Shown: positions 10,940-24,884, counted from the stretch's first letter. The stretch: DNA of 64,000 bases from Cucumis sativus (GCF_000004075.3 NC_026657.2:13020001-13084000), one strand, 5' to 3'. Program-made: numbers and translations. Notes: generated by a model not told the origin, from the sequence alone.

Positions 10940-13900
10940 TAGTAGAATAATTCAGAAGCCTTGCTGCACAAATGTTGTCATTTGATAGCGACCCCTACCA
11001 AAATTTTACGTTATAACTTGGCCGATGAGACTTTGATAAAGATTTTTCATAATACTATGGAAGTTTATATATATATGAATGTTGAAAAAGGTAACTAAAT
11101 ATACATTTTGGTTTTTGTTTGTTGTTAATTTTTGTAATACTACCAAGTTTGTTATTTATTTAGAATTGTTATTACTTCAAATTCATTAATGATATACTCA
11201 AATGGTAACGTCATTTATCATGTTCAATAATTTATAGATTTATTTTTAAAATAATAAAAAAATTGCTTTTCTAGGTAAAATTTCTCGAGAAAGAAATGAC
11301 ATGAAACATGCTTATGTACTCTCAAAAGAGTAACGTTTGAAATATTGGTCTTTTTTAATATAATAATTGGAGTAATCGGAAAAGTCTAACAATTATTGAA
11401 TCCACTCTTCTCTTTATCTATCTTATCCTATTACTTTAGATTTTGCACCTATAGCAATATTTAGTCTAACAATGTTTAATCTTGTGATATAAGTCTATCA
11501 ACTATAAAATTTATTTTATCACTAATAGATTGAACTCCATTATTCATCATTGACATGAGTTTAGGGTTTATTGAGTTATATTATTTAAAATTTATTAACA
11601 ATAGTCAACGACGATAAATTTAAAACGTACTTGCATATACAAAAGCTACTTATTATCTTTTATGACATATTATAAAGCTTCAATGATAGATAATTCAAGT
11701 ATAGGTTAGTTTTTTCTACTTCTTTACCTGGTTGGTTTGAGAAAGAAATTGCATCAAATTACATTGAATTTTCTTTTGTTGAGTTATCTATGAAAGTGAC
11801 GTAGAAAAGAAAATTAGAGGAAAAAGGGAGAGTTGTTTGTGGTTAAAATCTATCAAATATTAAGAGTATGTTAGTGATAAATCAAAAATTCAACTGACAT
11901 AAGATATCATTTTATTAAAAAGAAAAAACAAAAGTATGTTGTGAATTAAAAGTAAGTAAGTGATAAATTACTTGATATAAAAGAGGATATTTACAAAATT
12001 ATGCATATAACGAAAATGAAAGAAAGAAATCACAAAATTGGAACAAAAAATTTCAATGTGAATCAAGAATGAGAAAAAAGATTAAATAAACAAAACAAAA
12101 AAAAAAAAAACAAATCCAACCAAAATATATATATCAGAAGAAAATTTGTATAGTAAAAGTAATAAATAGTATATTTTTAATTCTTCAAAAATATTGTTAA
12201 ATTATGATGTCAAATAATATTGTTATTTCCAATTTAAAAGTTGAATTTTAAAAAATAATAAAATTTTGAAGGGGTAAATAGAATATATTGGAATGTATCA
12301 ATTTATTATAAAAAAAGTATATAATTAAAAAAAATGGTTGACTATGATATACTAATTAATTTAGTTGAGATGGAAGTACATGTGACACCCAAAAGTTTGA
12401 GTTTGTTGATAGTACAAAAATAAAGTACAATCCATAAATCCACCGTTTCAAGTTTTTAATAGCGTGTTAGAAAAAGAGGGGAAAAAAAAAAGTAGAGCAT
12501 AAAATAGAGTAATTTAGCATTTTTTTTTAAAATCTCCAACGTGTAGTTAGAAAGGTTGTACCGATACCACTAAATTAAGCCCAGGTTGATAATAATGAAT
12601 ATAATTTTAACTTGTGAAATAAGTAATTAGATTACTTATAGTTAAAATGAGTTAAGATGTTCTAGTTTACTACTCGAATTATAGTATTATAGTGTATTAG
12701 ATAAAAGATATCAATGATCACATCCAAAATTATGGTTCTTTTATGATTGCTCTTCAAATTTTGAACTAAAAATAATCATAATAACAATAATAAAATTAAA
12801 ATGTCATTTTGGTCCATAATTTGAACGTTTGTTCAATTTTAGGTTTTCAATTGATTTTTCCTAAACTTATTGATGGAGGTTTTCTTTTTCTTCCAACGTC
12901 ATTTCTTTTAGTTTCGCCTGTCTTTTCATCTTTGGTCTCTCACTCATCTTCCCCAACATGATTGCCTATCTTCTCCAGTCTCACCCACCTTCTCTGGCAC
13001 GATTGTCCTTCATTTCAGTTCATCTTTTCCTATCTGATCGTCCTTCCTTTCAGGTCTCTTATTCTCTGATTCTGACACTCTTTTTCAAGGAGTGATTTTG
13101 AGAGAGTGAGAGACACAGAAAGCGAGATTGAGATGGGTGAGACAAGCGAGAGTGAGGCTATGGAGATGAGAGAGAGTGAGACATAGTGATTTGTGAGTGA
13201 AAAAAGATGAGAGAACGAGAGTAAGATTGCTTTTTTCACGTGAGTGCGAGTATATTTTTATGATTTCATCCGAATTTGACGTCAGCAAAGGGTCATTTAA
13301 ATTGTTTTTAAAAAATGAGATCATTAATGTATTTTTCTTAATTCTTTGATCATTTATATTCCAGCGGATTCGTGCTTAGTTCAAGGAGTAGTTAGACTTT
13401 AGGTGAGAATTCAACCTCTTACCAAGTTGGCCGAGCTTGGACATCAAACCTCTTAATTAAACATGTGCTCGTATTCCAATCCATAACTCTACTCTTTACC
13501 CCTAAATACTTTTTCGGGTAGCTAATGAGTTGGAATGTTTGCTAACGTAAGCATGAACAATAACAATATAAAAGTTTATCTACAAGCAATAATAATAAAT
13601 AAAAAATGATGATTAAGTGTTGACATTCAAATAATAAACTTAGTGTACTTTACTAGATTTCATAATAAACAGTAATTGACTTAACTACAATTCAATGGAC
13701 ATTCTTTCTAGTTTTTTTTTTAATCCAATCAAAATTTCATATCCTATTAATTGTACTAAAAAAAATTCAATACTAGAATAATTATCATTATTATCGTTAA
13801 GAAAGAAAGGAGTGTTTATGCTTTCCTATGATAAAAAGAACAAACAAACAAAGATTAAAGAAATTTTTTTAACATTTATTGTAAATGTCACTTCAAATGT

Positions 13901-14540
13901 AATTTAACAATTAAATCATACATTTGTACATTAGTTTGATCATAACTTAATAGTTAAGCTATCAAGTAATATTAAACTTATATGAAAGTAGTAGTTTTTT
14001 CAAAAAAAAAAAAAAAAAGCGAAAAATTCATTATCATCTGGTATTGTTAGTTTTTGTTTTATTTTCAAAGATCCAAATTTTAGTAGCTTTCAGATTTATC
14101 ACAATCATAGTATCAACAAACTAATTAAAAAAATATATAAAACCAACGATAAATTTAAATACCAATAAACAAAACATTAATTGATAAGATTTAGTTATTA
14201 TAATTTCTTGAAAGAATGAATTTATAGATTGGGTCATAATAATAAGAAAATAACATCCAATTTTACCTATCAACTATTGTTCAAGTAGAAGGGCCGGAAC
14301 AAAAGACCTCTTGATCATTGATTGCCTGACTTGTGAACTATTTATTGTGTTTATACAAAAAGACAACCACTATGCCTTCTATTTATTTGGTTTTGAAAAG
14401 AAAGGCTCAAATACCATAAACACAACTAGATGCACATAATTTGCTATCTAAAATCAAACTATTGCAAGAAATGCAAATAGATACTCTCCTCCAACGTGTC
14501 TTTTCTTTTTTCTTTTTTGAGAGAACCATTTTAAAGTCCT
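10940..14540. other. AT-rich intergenic DNA with a CT-to-GA skew switch
   Basis: No gene is supported. From about 12880 to 13080 the plus strand is pyrimidine-rich (CTCACTCATCTTC-like phrases), and from 13085 to 13230 it becomes purine-rich with GAGAGAGTGAGAC-like phrases. Some of these are complementary to the first half. Open frames through this part are low-complexity and are not accepted as genes. Confidence 0.5.
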
Positions 14541-14597
14541 TCCCTTGATTAACATAAGTTTACACACTTTTGGAGGGAGAGCAAGGGTTTCTATGAT

Positions 14598-17500
14598 CTA
14601 CATGTATTTCAAGACCATCATTCCAAATCCAATCCCTAGGAAAGTTGCCATAGCTATTCCGAAAATGCCAGCAAGAATTCCAGGAATAACCATTGAACTC
14701 CAACCCTTAGCTGTGGCCATCCCGCAAGCTGTTGTGGGACCTCCAACGTTCGCGTTCGATGCTATGAGCAACGACTTTAGATCAAAGCGAAGCAGCTTCC
14801 CAAGACCAATGATTATGACAAGATGGACTGAAATCTGGACAAAAGCAAATAAGAAGATACTTGGTGCAGTGTTGATGACACTCCATACATTTCCACTTGC
14901 TCCCACTACAGCGAAGAAAACCTGTCTCCAGACAATGAGGTAAGTGTAGAGATGTTAGGAGTTTAAAATTTGTGTGTTATGAATAGTATCACATAATATC
15001 AGAAAATACAAAACTATATACATAAACAGAGTTTGAAACTAACGAATTCAGGTTGTTTTCTTAAAGACAGTTTTACTTATTGTGGTACTAGAGTTTCAAG
15101 AGTAATTGTTTCTCAGGATTTAACATATTATCTTGCTTATGAAAGCCATACTCTGTCAAACTCTACATTGTGGAGTAAACCAAATTTCAACAAATTTTTA
15201 AAATAGAAGAAAGGTTTAAGAAAGAAAAGTGTATGGAAAAAGTGAAATTCAAATTTGGAGAAAAGACGTACTTATAGACTAAGTTGTGGCCATTATAATA
15301 GCCATCTCTTCTTCCAGCTGATTAATAATTGAAATAACATATCCCTTAAAAAAAAAAGAGCAACTTCTGGAATTGAAAGGACGCAACCTAAACAAAGAGT
15401 CACATGTCATTCTAACAAATAGTTGACAAGGGATAGTTACAAATCATTTTTTTTCATCTTCAAAATCACACCATAACATGCACTTGGGATCATTCAAAAT
15501 TGTGGTTAAAGCTATAAAATACAAAACTAAGTAAGATTTCAAACAATGAAACACATGTTCTAAAGTGCTTTCATATATGACAAAACATAATTGTAACCGT
15601 TTCAAAATCACTCCTAAACATGATTTAGAGAGAATGCATGAAAATATATATGTCTTTGTTGCCAATTAAATTCCTTGTAAATTCCAAAATTTGTGATCAA
15701 CTCAAACATTCGTCACACGTGAGCATACTACGGATGGAGGAAAATCTTAAAGAAACCACAAGCAATGTGCCAACAGTCATTCCATGAGTTATACAACATT
15801 TGTGAAACATCAAATTTAGAAGGATTAGTGTAAATCAAGGTATGAAGAGTGGATGGGTTGAGATAGCATGTACCTGCATTAGAATCAGAGCCATAGCTTC
15901 ACCAGAAGGAGCAAGGTAAGCAAACAGCTTAGGAAAAATGGTTGCTAAGACAACAATGACGGCTGTAATTGCTGGCATGCTACCACCTTGAATTCCAAAA
16001 TATTTGGTCAAGTAGGAACCAACTTTACAAATGGCAAATGATACGGCGACGGCTGAGGCAGATTGTAACACTGGAAGCTTGTTACTAGGTTCAACTTCTG
16101 CGTCCTTCCCAACACCTACTCAACATAACTTCCATTAGAGGCTTAATTTGGCAATATTTCATACTGTTGTCAAGAAATCCCTAGTTTATCCTATCAAACA
16201 AACCGACCACAAACAGCACACATGATAATTCTAAAATTGCAACAATGGATGGAAAGCTGCAGATAATTACCAAAAATCATTCTCCAGGAAAATAGTGAAC
16301 TGCTAGAGACTATACAGGCCCAGATAAATGAAATTTTATATCCCTACCGTTATCCAATGTCGTAGGTTCAGGAGGTACTTTTGATGCCAATGCAAACAAT
16401 GTTGCAAAATACACTGCACAAATTACATTATCTGCAGCAAGACCAGCAGCTAATACTGATGGAGAAACACCCAGAGCATCAGATATGGCAACATAATTGA
16501 CAGCTGCATCCGTACACCAAAGGAAAAAAGACCGATGAGTTGATATTGATGTGAAGAACAATAGTTGGAGGAATCAATGTGTCACTACCTGAAACTGAAA
16601 CTGCCTAGGTATTCAAATAGAACTAGAAGATGAGATAAAGAGAGCATCTACCTCCACCAATATGTCTTCCCATCAGTGCGGCGGCAATTTTCCAACTGTC
16701 TTGACCCAGTGATCGCATTGGTACAAGAAAATAAGCCACCACAGTTCCAACTGTTGTTCCAACTATAAGAAAAAGAGAACGACAGAAAAACTTGTCAAGA
16801 TGACCCTATGTGGTGTGAGTGAGACCAAAAAGAATCTAATGTCTGAATTAACTTATGGTTATGAACCAATGTCATTTATTGGACATCAATCTAATTCAAA
16901 TATACAAAATATAACCACGAGTAACTGAAGTGCAATAGCAATTTAAAAGTCAGATGATCTTGGATATTTGAGATTCTTGCATATGCATTTATGAACTGTT
17001 ATGAACTCCAGTTTAACTGAAAATCCCAAAAGGAAAACAGCCATGTTTTGTTAAATTGTTTTCTCAACTTATTTGAATGTTTTGGTTATAAAGAGAGTCC
17101 AAAGTATGTCACATTTCGTGAAGAGTCAAGAATAAGAAAAGCCAAGTTATATAGCTTATAAGCTGTTCGAATGATATTTTAAAATTGATCATACTATTCC
17201 CACTAAGTCATAATGGCTCGTAAAGAACTGATCAACAAGGCATGTAAAAAAAGATTTGAGAATCAGAAACTCAAAAAGAAATCATGGGGGTCATTACCTG
17301 AACCTAACAAAAATGCCAAGAGAAGTGTGCCGGTTGACTTTATTACACGACGCAAATCTGCTCTAAATAACAGCAAAGGAACGGCTAACGGTAGCAAAAA
17401 CTCCAAAACAATAGCAAAAGCTGGAGCATCAGATGCAATGATCCCAAAATTACTGGCTGCAAGTCCTACCAATGTGCTCACTAAGGCACCACTTAATGCA

Positions 17501-19224
17501 CTACCAACCTTCGTTTTCTCGGACCTTCAATTTTAAAGGAAGCAATAAAAAAATATCAACATCAAAGGTTAATTTAGAGGGTTGAAACTATTATAATATA
17601 TAATTTACCGCAACAAGAAGAGGAAAGGATAAAAACCAGAACTTCATGTCAGAATATTCAATATATTCCTAAGAATCAAAACTAAATCCTAACCTTTCCA
17701 AGTTCTTCTTGTGTGTACTGTAGTGTGTACATACTAACTTGCATCTCCACTAATCTCATAAATCTGAGGTCTAACAAATTGGGAACGCCAAACCTTTGTA
17801 ATACTACTCTGAACTTGAACAAATTCTAAGCAATTGTTGGTAATTTCCGTTGTTTTAATTAATAAGAAATTAAAGAAAAAATCACAAACATGCTGTCTAG
17901 ATATGTTGGAAAAATTAAGGGACCTTGCAACTTTTTTAAGAAATATGAATTACTTTTATCATTTTCAATTGGTTTTGAGATGGAATCTTGTGCTATCTAA
18001 TATGGCATCAGAGCTCACAAAACCCAAGCAAGTATTATTTCAACTAGCAGAAAGCTTAAACTATTGACCTCATTGTTAGAGTTTCGATTCTCTCACCTCT
18101 CAAGAAAATAAAAAACAACTGAAACATCCTTTTCCATTGTCTTAGTATTAAACTGATTTGGTATCAGAACAAATTAGATAAAAAGAGGCAGTTGCATGAG
18201 ATTTTGAATTTGGAAATGGAAGAGCACATGATTTGCCAATTTTACAAGCTTCACAAAAATCAAAAGTTTCATTGAACTTCACAGGCAAATAACATTGTCT
18301 AACAAGCTCATTTGAAACCTATGGTGTCGAAACATTCTAACACTGTTTACACTTAAGATGACTTCGGTGAAACAGTGACAGAACCAATAAGAGTTTTCTT
18401 AGCCGACCTCTTAGATAAATTGAAGCACTACCATTGTCCTATTCCGAGCTGGTACAACTACAAACCGTCTTTCAGCATTACCTTGCCCATACACGTGTCC
18501 TTAAAAAGGCAACAATCAGAGTGAAATTAAAGAGCATCACAATCTCTATAAGATACAGTAACTACTCGAGATGAAACCTCATGTTGTCTAATACAGTATT
18601 AGAGCCCATAAAAATCTAAACGGATGTGATTCAAGAATGTACACCAAAAGAGACCACGTTGAAGGAGTTATTAGAATCCCACCATGGAAAACTCAGAGGT
18701 GACCTCACAATCAGATACATTTGCTACTTTTTTTTTTTTTTGCTATTAAGATGTAACCTAAAACTCACTCAGAGAATAGCGAAGTAATTTATAATCCCAT
18801 ATTCGTGATACGAAATAGAATTCGATTAATCTATCGATCAGGAACCTAAACACTAAAAGTTTTTTTTAAAAAAAAACATTGAAAAAGTTCACCAGATACC
18901 GAAGGCTCCTATGGAGAATAGAACAGTCCAGTTGCCCCACTGATCGTACGGAGAAACGAGGGGAAGATTCAATTTCAGGTGAGATCTAACAGCAACATCT
19001 CGTCTAGATTGAACATTTCCGTTGCTGGATTTGCGAAAGCTCCAGAATCTAGGGCATGTAATTTCAGCAGTCAACGAAGATGAAGATAAGGATTGCAGCG
19101 GTGGGTGAGTTGCCATCGAGATGCTCCTGGAGAATCCAACCGAGAATTTGGTGGAAGAGAAACATGGAGTCTGTAACTCAGGCGACTTCGAGTGAAGAAT
19201 GGTGAGCTGTGACTGTGAAGCCAT
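14598..19224 (-). CDS. Plastid DUF819 integral membrane protein
   Basis: Six exons (19224-18893, 17524-17298, 16762-16652, 16503-16348, 16115-15874, 14921-14598) join in phase to give 463 residues. Residues 1 to about 80 are Ser-rich with few acidic residues, like a chloroplast transit peptide. The rest contains about nine or ten hydrophobic segments. Conserved DUF819 features are seen at GGAVNYVA (222-229) and NVGGPTT (414-420). Plant DUF819 proteins (Arabidopsis At5g24000 and At5g52540, from memory) have no proven function; bacterial relatives are predicted transporters. A transport role in the plastid envelope is inference. Intron 1 is long (about 1.4 kb) and holds three sequences resembling a retroelement primer-binding site. 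Confidence 0.88.
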
Positions 19225-19279
19225 CTCCGGCGAGGTGGATCGGACGGAGATAGAAGGGCAACGATTGACATCATCACGG

Positions 19280-22200
19280 GTTAAAATTAAGGCATATAAA
19301 TTAAGTATCTGTTTTTAACGTTATGTAAAATTTGAAACAGTGGTTGTAAAACTATTTTAAAAAAGAGTTGATTTCAGTGGATTCTATATATATATATATA
19401 TATATTTATATATTTATACTACAATGCCTTTCACATTTTTTGATTTTTTATTATTTATATACGTGTCTCACACGTTTCACTTTTTTTCGTTAATATATGA
19501 GTTTTTTAAAAAAAATTAAAAATTGGAAAAAATGTAAGTGTAATTTTGATTAAGAAAAAATTAAATTAAAGTAGAAAAATAAATTTAATAATAAATAAGT
19601 AATGAGAAAAAGTGAAATGTGTCATACCCACATATATAAATAATGTGAAAATAAAAAAATGTGGAACGAAAAAATAGAATATGTTGGGTCCAGTGCATGA
19701 AAGTCGTATACTTCGTACACGACTTCACCTCAAATTACCTATTTTTAAAAATAGTTCTACACCCACCTACTTTGTATATATGTTTCAAAATTTACATTAT
19801 TTTTAAAATAGATCCAAATTAGAGAGATTAGTACCCAAAATATTACAAAAACCATTTTCACATCTAAATGGTCCAAAATGGCAAAATGGCAAAATGGACC
19901 AAATCAATAAATTGTAATCAGTTTTTTCACATGTATAAATAATTTGTATTTTTTTATTATTGTCGAAAAAAACCTCATTTTTTATATCTATTTGTAAATA
20001 TTTTCCCGATTTTGCGTATTTTTTCTGATTAAAAGTTCAAGTTATATATACTTCTCTTTTTTAAAATTATTTTTACTTTAATGAAAAACTAAAAAAATTA
20101 TTAGAAAAATAGCAAATTTGACAAAATATTTATAATAGACATAAAAATTTTAGATTATATTAATAATAGACATTAATAATTATAGTGACATTGATAGACA
20201 ATGATAAAAGACTATCGACGAATAGATTCCAAAATTTTGTTATAGTTTGTAAATATTTTAATTTATTTTTTATTTTTAGAAATATAAAAATACAAAATAC
20301 ATAATCATTTAAATTAAACTTATTAATATTAGAAATAAATCCATTTAAAAAACTTTATTAATATTAATTTTAAAATTTGTCAATCAATTTAAGCCTAAAC
20401 TTTTTACAAAAGTTGTTATGAATTTTTTTTTCACAAAATATAGTAAAATAAAGAGTTAGATGAATTTTGGTGTATTTTAATAATATTTTAAATATTCTTC
20501 TCTGTGAAAATATCTCTAAGTATTTCAAAAAAAAAGTTGATTAGATTGTAAAAAATTTAAGAAATTAATTGATAAAGTTATAAGTCATATATAATATTTT
20601 AAACTGGATAAATATCATATAGGAAATTAGTTGTATAAATTGATATAATTGTTAGTATAGTTTTAATTAATACAACTTTAAAGTTCAGCTGTAAATTAAT
20701 TTTTCTGTTTGGTCCTTTTTCTCTATATTATCGATAATTTAAAAAAAAATGTCAAATTATATTGCTCACTAGATTGGAAATTGGTTGAATTTAGTTTTTG
20801 TAATTTACATTTTATTATAATAAAAAGACTAACAAATAGTTTTAAAAAGCTTTGAAAAATAACGATAGGCTATTAGACACAACCTTTAAGTTAAAGAAAG
20901 TGATTTGCATGGATCGGATAAATAGGCCTCTTATTTGTGTCAACACTTTGTAAATTTACTAATTTATCTTTGAAAACCATATGCACATTTATAATTGAGA
21001 AACATTACTCGAAGCACTATGCACATTTACAATTGAGAAACATTACTCGATGCACGGTGCTCTATGCTCTATGTTTTATATGCTTTGTGTTATATATTAG
21101 ACACTCATCCTCAATCCTCGATACTCAATAGTAGATACTAGCTACTTGATGCTCAATGCTCAATACTTAATACTTGATGTTCTACATTTTATTTAGGTTA
21201 TATTTGTTCGCTACTCGATGCTCAATACTTAAATAAACACACAACAAAAAAAATATATATATAAATGCACTAAAACTGAAGATGAAATCTAGAAAAAGGA
21301 CATAAAAGAATAAATCCAAAAAAAAAAAAAAAGAGAAAAATAGTAGAAAAAAGTTAGAAAAGATAAGAAGAAAGCATTTAAGGTTAAAGTGATAATTTTA
21401 CACGGTGATGACATAAACAAAATGTCACTTTTCATTGGTTTTTAAATAAAAGTATCCATTTTCTTTTTGATATTTTATTTTAGGCCATATATACAAAATT
21501 TCAAACATTTACAAAGTTCTAGTTGAATTCTATCGTGTCTAATGATACAAGATTAACGTTTTTTTCTTTTTGTTACACAACCTCAAGTTAACATAAATAG
21601 TTTATGCGTAGTACTCCCTAAATCTATTAGACACAATTTTTAAGTTAAAGAACTTACTAGACTTTTTTAAAGTTCAAAATTTTATCAAATACAAACTTGG
21701 TTTAAGAAGATCTCTTAAACCTAAACTTAAAGTTAACAAACAAAATTGTAAGTTATCTAGAACTTAAAAATTTGCTCGGATCTAGATGAATCAAAATATA
21801 TTTTTGAAACTATACTCATAAACTTTAGTCCAATTATCCATTTTTGTAAAAATGACATTTAAAGAATAATCGACATACCTACAAAATTAATACATAGATA
21901 ACTTTTGAAAGGTAACTATACTAAATACTCAAATAAACAATTTCTTTTATGTAAAAGTTATGACATTTTTTTATTTATTTATTTTCATTTTCTTATATAA
22001 AAGTATACATACTTTACATTTAAAAGGAGAAAAGCTGAATTTAGCATACTTTCTAATTTAAATAAGTGTTATTTCCCTAACTTTTCATAAAAGCATTTTC
22101 AATTATAATTTTTATTATTTTATTACATTTTCTTGAAATTAATATTACCATAAACTTAGTTGCATCACTTTTAAACATACTTATGCAATTCAACATATTT

Positions 22201-22430
22201 ATTATTAAGTCTATAAATAAGAAAGAAAAAAGAAGATATCTTAAAAGAGCTTCCATGTTTAAAAATGTCTAAGTTTTTTTTTTCTTTTTTTCTAATTTGA
22301 ATAATAATTGAGAATCTAATTATTGGTTTCCATTAGGAAAAAAGAAAATTATGTGAAAAGAAAAATAAAAGGAATTTAGAAAAGAATAAAATAAAAAATG
22401 AATAATATTTGTTGGTAATGAAAAGGAAAA
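19280..22430. other. AT-rich intergenic DNA with dispersed and tandem repeats
   Basis: Upstream of the DUF819 gene this stretch holds a TA microsatellite (about 19386-19410) and a copy of the dispersed repeat with the TTTGTAAATATTTT tail (about 20125-20290). A 38-bp tandem duplication lies at 20981-21055, and CTCAATACTTGATGCTCAATG-like reiterations lie at about 21110-21230. No gene is supported. Confidence 0.5.
20981..21055. repeat. 38-bp tandem duplication
   Basis: The unit starting ATGCACATTTATAATTGAG at 20981 recurs at 21019 with few differences, giving about two copies. Confidence 0.85.
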
Positions 22431-22434
22431 GCCA

Positions 22435-22625
22435 CCCACCCACCCACTACCCTTAGGCCCCGCACTCCCCATTCAAATCTCCCCATCACCACTATATACT
22501 GTCTTCTTTAATATATATATATATAATATACACTTTTGATTTACAACTCACAATATCTCTATTAGAGGGTTGGGTTGGATTACACCATTTTCTCACCCCT
22601 CCAAATTAGGGTTTTTTTAGGTATG
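22435..22625 (+). promoter_or_regulatory. Orphan promoter and leader-like module
   Basis: In an AT-rich desert a C-rich block (CCACCCACCCACC and CCCCGCACTCCCC, 22430-22490) is followed by a TATA-like ACTATATACT (22491-22500). A leader-like stretch comes next, ending in AAATTAGGGTTTTTTTAG with a donor-like GTATGTTTTG at 22621. This is the usual look of a plant transcription start with a spliced 5' leader. No downstream coding exon is close; the CrRLK1L start is 3.6 kb away. It could be a distal start for that gene, a non-coding RNA, or a relic. Confidence 0.35.
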
Positions 22626-22654
22626 TTTTGTAAATAGTTCTTTTTGTTATTTAT

Positions 22655-22800
22655 GACAATTTTTCTATGTCAAAATGAACCGAAATATTATTGACTGACA
22701 CCTATGATGAGATGAGGATCGGCATAGATAAATGTGTATTAGTGTCTATCATTGATAGACTATAACATTTTGTTGTATTTGTAAATATATACATTTTAAA
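22655..22800. repeat. Dispersed repeat with GTCTATCA palindrome
   Basis: An 8-bp perfect inverted repeat with a 1-nt centre (GTCTATCATTGATAGAC, 22744-22760) is followed by ATAACATTTTGTTGTATTTGT and AAATAT. Related copies, sense or antisense, are seen around 20125-20290, 50130-50275, 53640-53800, 54430-54530 and 56670-56750. From memory such sequences abound in cucurbit genomes. Confidence 0.6.
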
Positions 22801-24880
22801 ATTATACTTTTCATCAATTAATTATATTTTTATATTAAATTATAGAAAAATGAATGAAAATAATAAAATTGTTAAAAAAGTGTATACAATATTAGAGTGG
22901 TAAATATGATAAACTTGTCTCGAGTAATAAAAATTCTTAAAGTTGATAGAATCTAAAATTTTATTATGTTTTTAAAATATTTTGATTTATTTTATATATA
23001 AAATTAAAATGTATTAGAAAGGGACCCATGGTTGATTGTGGAAGAGGTTATTTATTATGACGCTTACATCATCTCAATCTCTAAGTCAATATGTAGGTTT
23101 GATTCACACGGATCCATGTTATTAGAAAAAAAAAGAGAAACTAAGTTTTTATACAATCGAAGATCAAATCACTTTGATAAAGGGAAATTTTATACAACTT
23201 TACAACTAGATAGTGCTTTTTTCAACTTTCTCAAAATTCATTCTATTGTGTGTGTATAGCTGAGAGAGATTACAAATATTTCTATTTGCAATTTTTTTAT
23301 ACTTTTTCAGACTTTACGTCGATTTAACTTTTTACACATTCTTACATTTTTAGAGATTAAATTTAACTCTGCAATTCAATATTATTTATATAGCTCAATA
23401 AAATTTCACAATTTGGAAGTATACAATTGAAAAGCAAACTATAATAGTGATAACAAAATATGTAGAAGAACTGCTCAAAAGTAAGGAGAATGTCATGGTA
23501 AGTTGTGAAATTATTTAGATGATGTTTGTAAAATTTAGGAGCTAACATAAATATCGAAAAATTATAATAATAATATATTATCGTGTATATGAAAATGTAA
23601 CAAAAAGCGAAGTATATAAATAATATTAGAAATTCAAATTTTTAGAAATGCAACCCTAAAAAACATAAAAAGTTCACTCCAACTCAATCCAAAATTAAAA
23701 CTAACTCAATTAAACATGTAAAATTTAGTGGATGGTTTTGGTTGTCGAAAATTTTGAACACTTTTAAATGGAATATCATATCAATTACGGATGAATTAAC
23801 TGGTTAAATCAATATTCATTTGAACATTATCGTTAAGTTATTTATAAGCTATTATGACAAGAGAGTGAGTCATGATCTTTTAAGTAGTGAAACGATGAAA
23901 GAAAAGTGTGTTATGTTTGACACTACTATATTTGATGGATACAAACAATTAATTAATTATATTGATTGGACAACCACACTAAATGTTATGAATCTCATTT
24001 CATGATAAATTTAGAAAGAAAGAAAAATGCATCAACCCAATGGATGAAAATGACATGATGGGTTTATTTACAACCTAAAAGAAAGAAGAAAAAAAAGTCA
24101 AAACTACACACTAAATAATACATTTATTATCTTGATTATCTTGATTATCTATTACTGGAATCTAATTATCTTGTTGTTATTCAACTTTGTCCTATTCTAA
24201 CTTTAAAGAAACACATCATAGTTTTAAAAACTATATTAGAAATGATGAACATTTGTTTTCAATTATTATCCAAATATAAAATTATAAATACATTTCATTT
24301 CAAAGGCTATTTTTTTTTAACTTGACATCAAATTATATTGTTATAAATCTTCAAAGCACTATAATTGCAAAATAGCCCTTCAAATCACTGCAATTTTCAA
24401 ATAGTCCTTCAATGTTCCCTTATATGCTTTGTGTATTCCATTTCCACCTCCACTTCCACACTTTAGTCAATAGAAGATGAGTGGAAATAATCATTGCCAA
24501 TGTGAAAATTCTACCAAAGAAATGTGATTCTATATTATGATTAAAAAAAATAATCAAATTTAACTCATAAATTAAAACTTTTAATTATCAATAGTCTTTT
24601 GCCAAATTATACTTTAAAGTTAAGTAAAGTGTAGGTTTTAGCTTAGAAAAGCAATGCAAGTTTTCTCCTCTAATCATTTTTCATCTGAAAGATCCTTAAT
24701 AAAACGTATTCTCCTAATATGTGTTAATGAATTATATAAAACATATGTATAGTAAAAAAATTTGAATTTTAACGAGTTATGGTAAAATTGTTCTACTAAT
24801 ATTTGTTTCGGATATCAACGTATTTTATTGCACAATACTTTTCTTAATCTGAAAATTTATGGTTGTAATATTTCGTCCAA
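22800..24880. other. AT-rich intergenic DNA
   Basis: No coding region, RNA gene or clear repeat boundary is supported. The short open frames here are compositionally like random AT-rich DNA. Confidence 0.5.
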
Positions 24881-24884
24881 GATT

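Noticed and set aside
13030-13324. Overlapping minus-strand frames rich in Ser, Leu and His
   Set aside because: They are translations of the GA/CT-rich repeat tract and have no domain or splice context.
19863-19902. CAAAATGG triple repeat with TGGTCC/GGACCA arms
   Set aside because: A short hairpin-capable repeat, but too small and low-complexity to assign a role.
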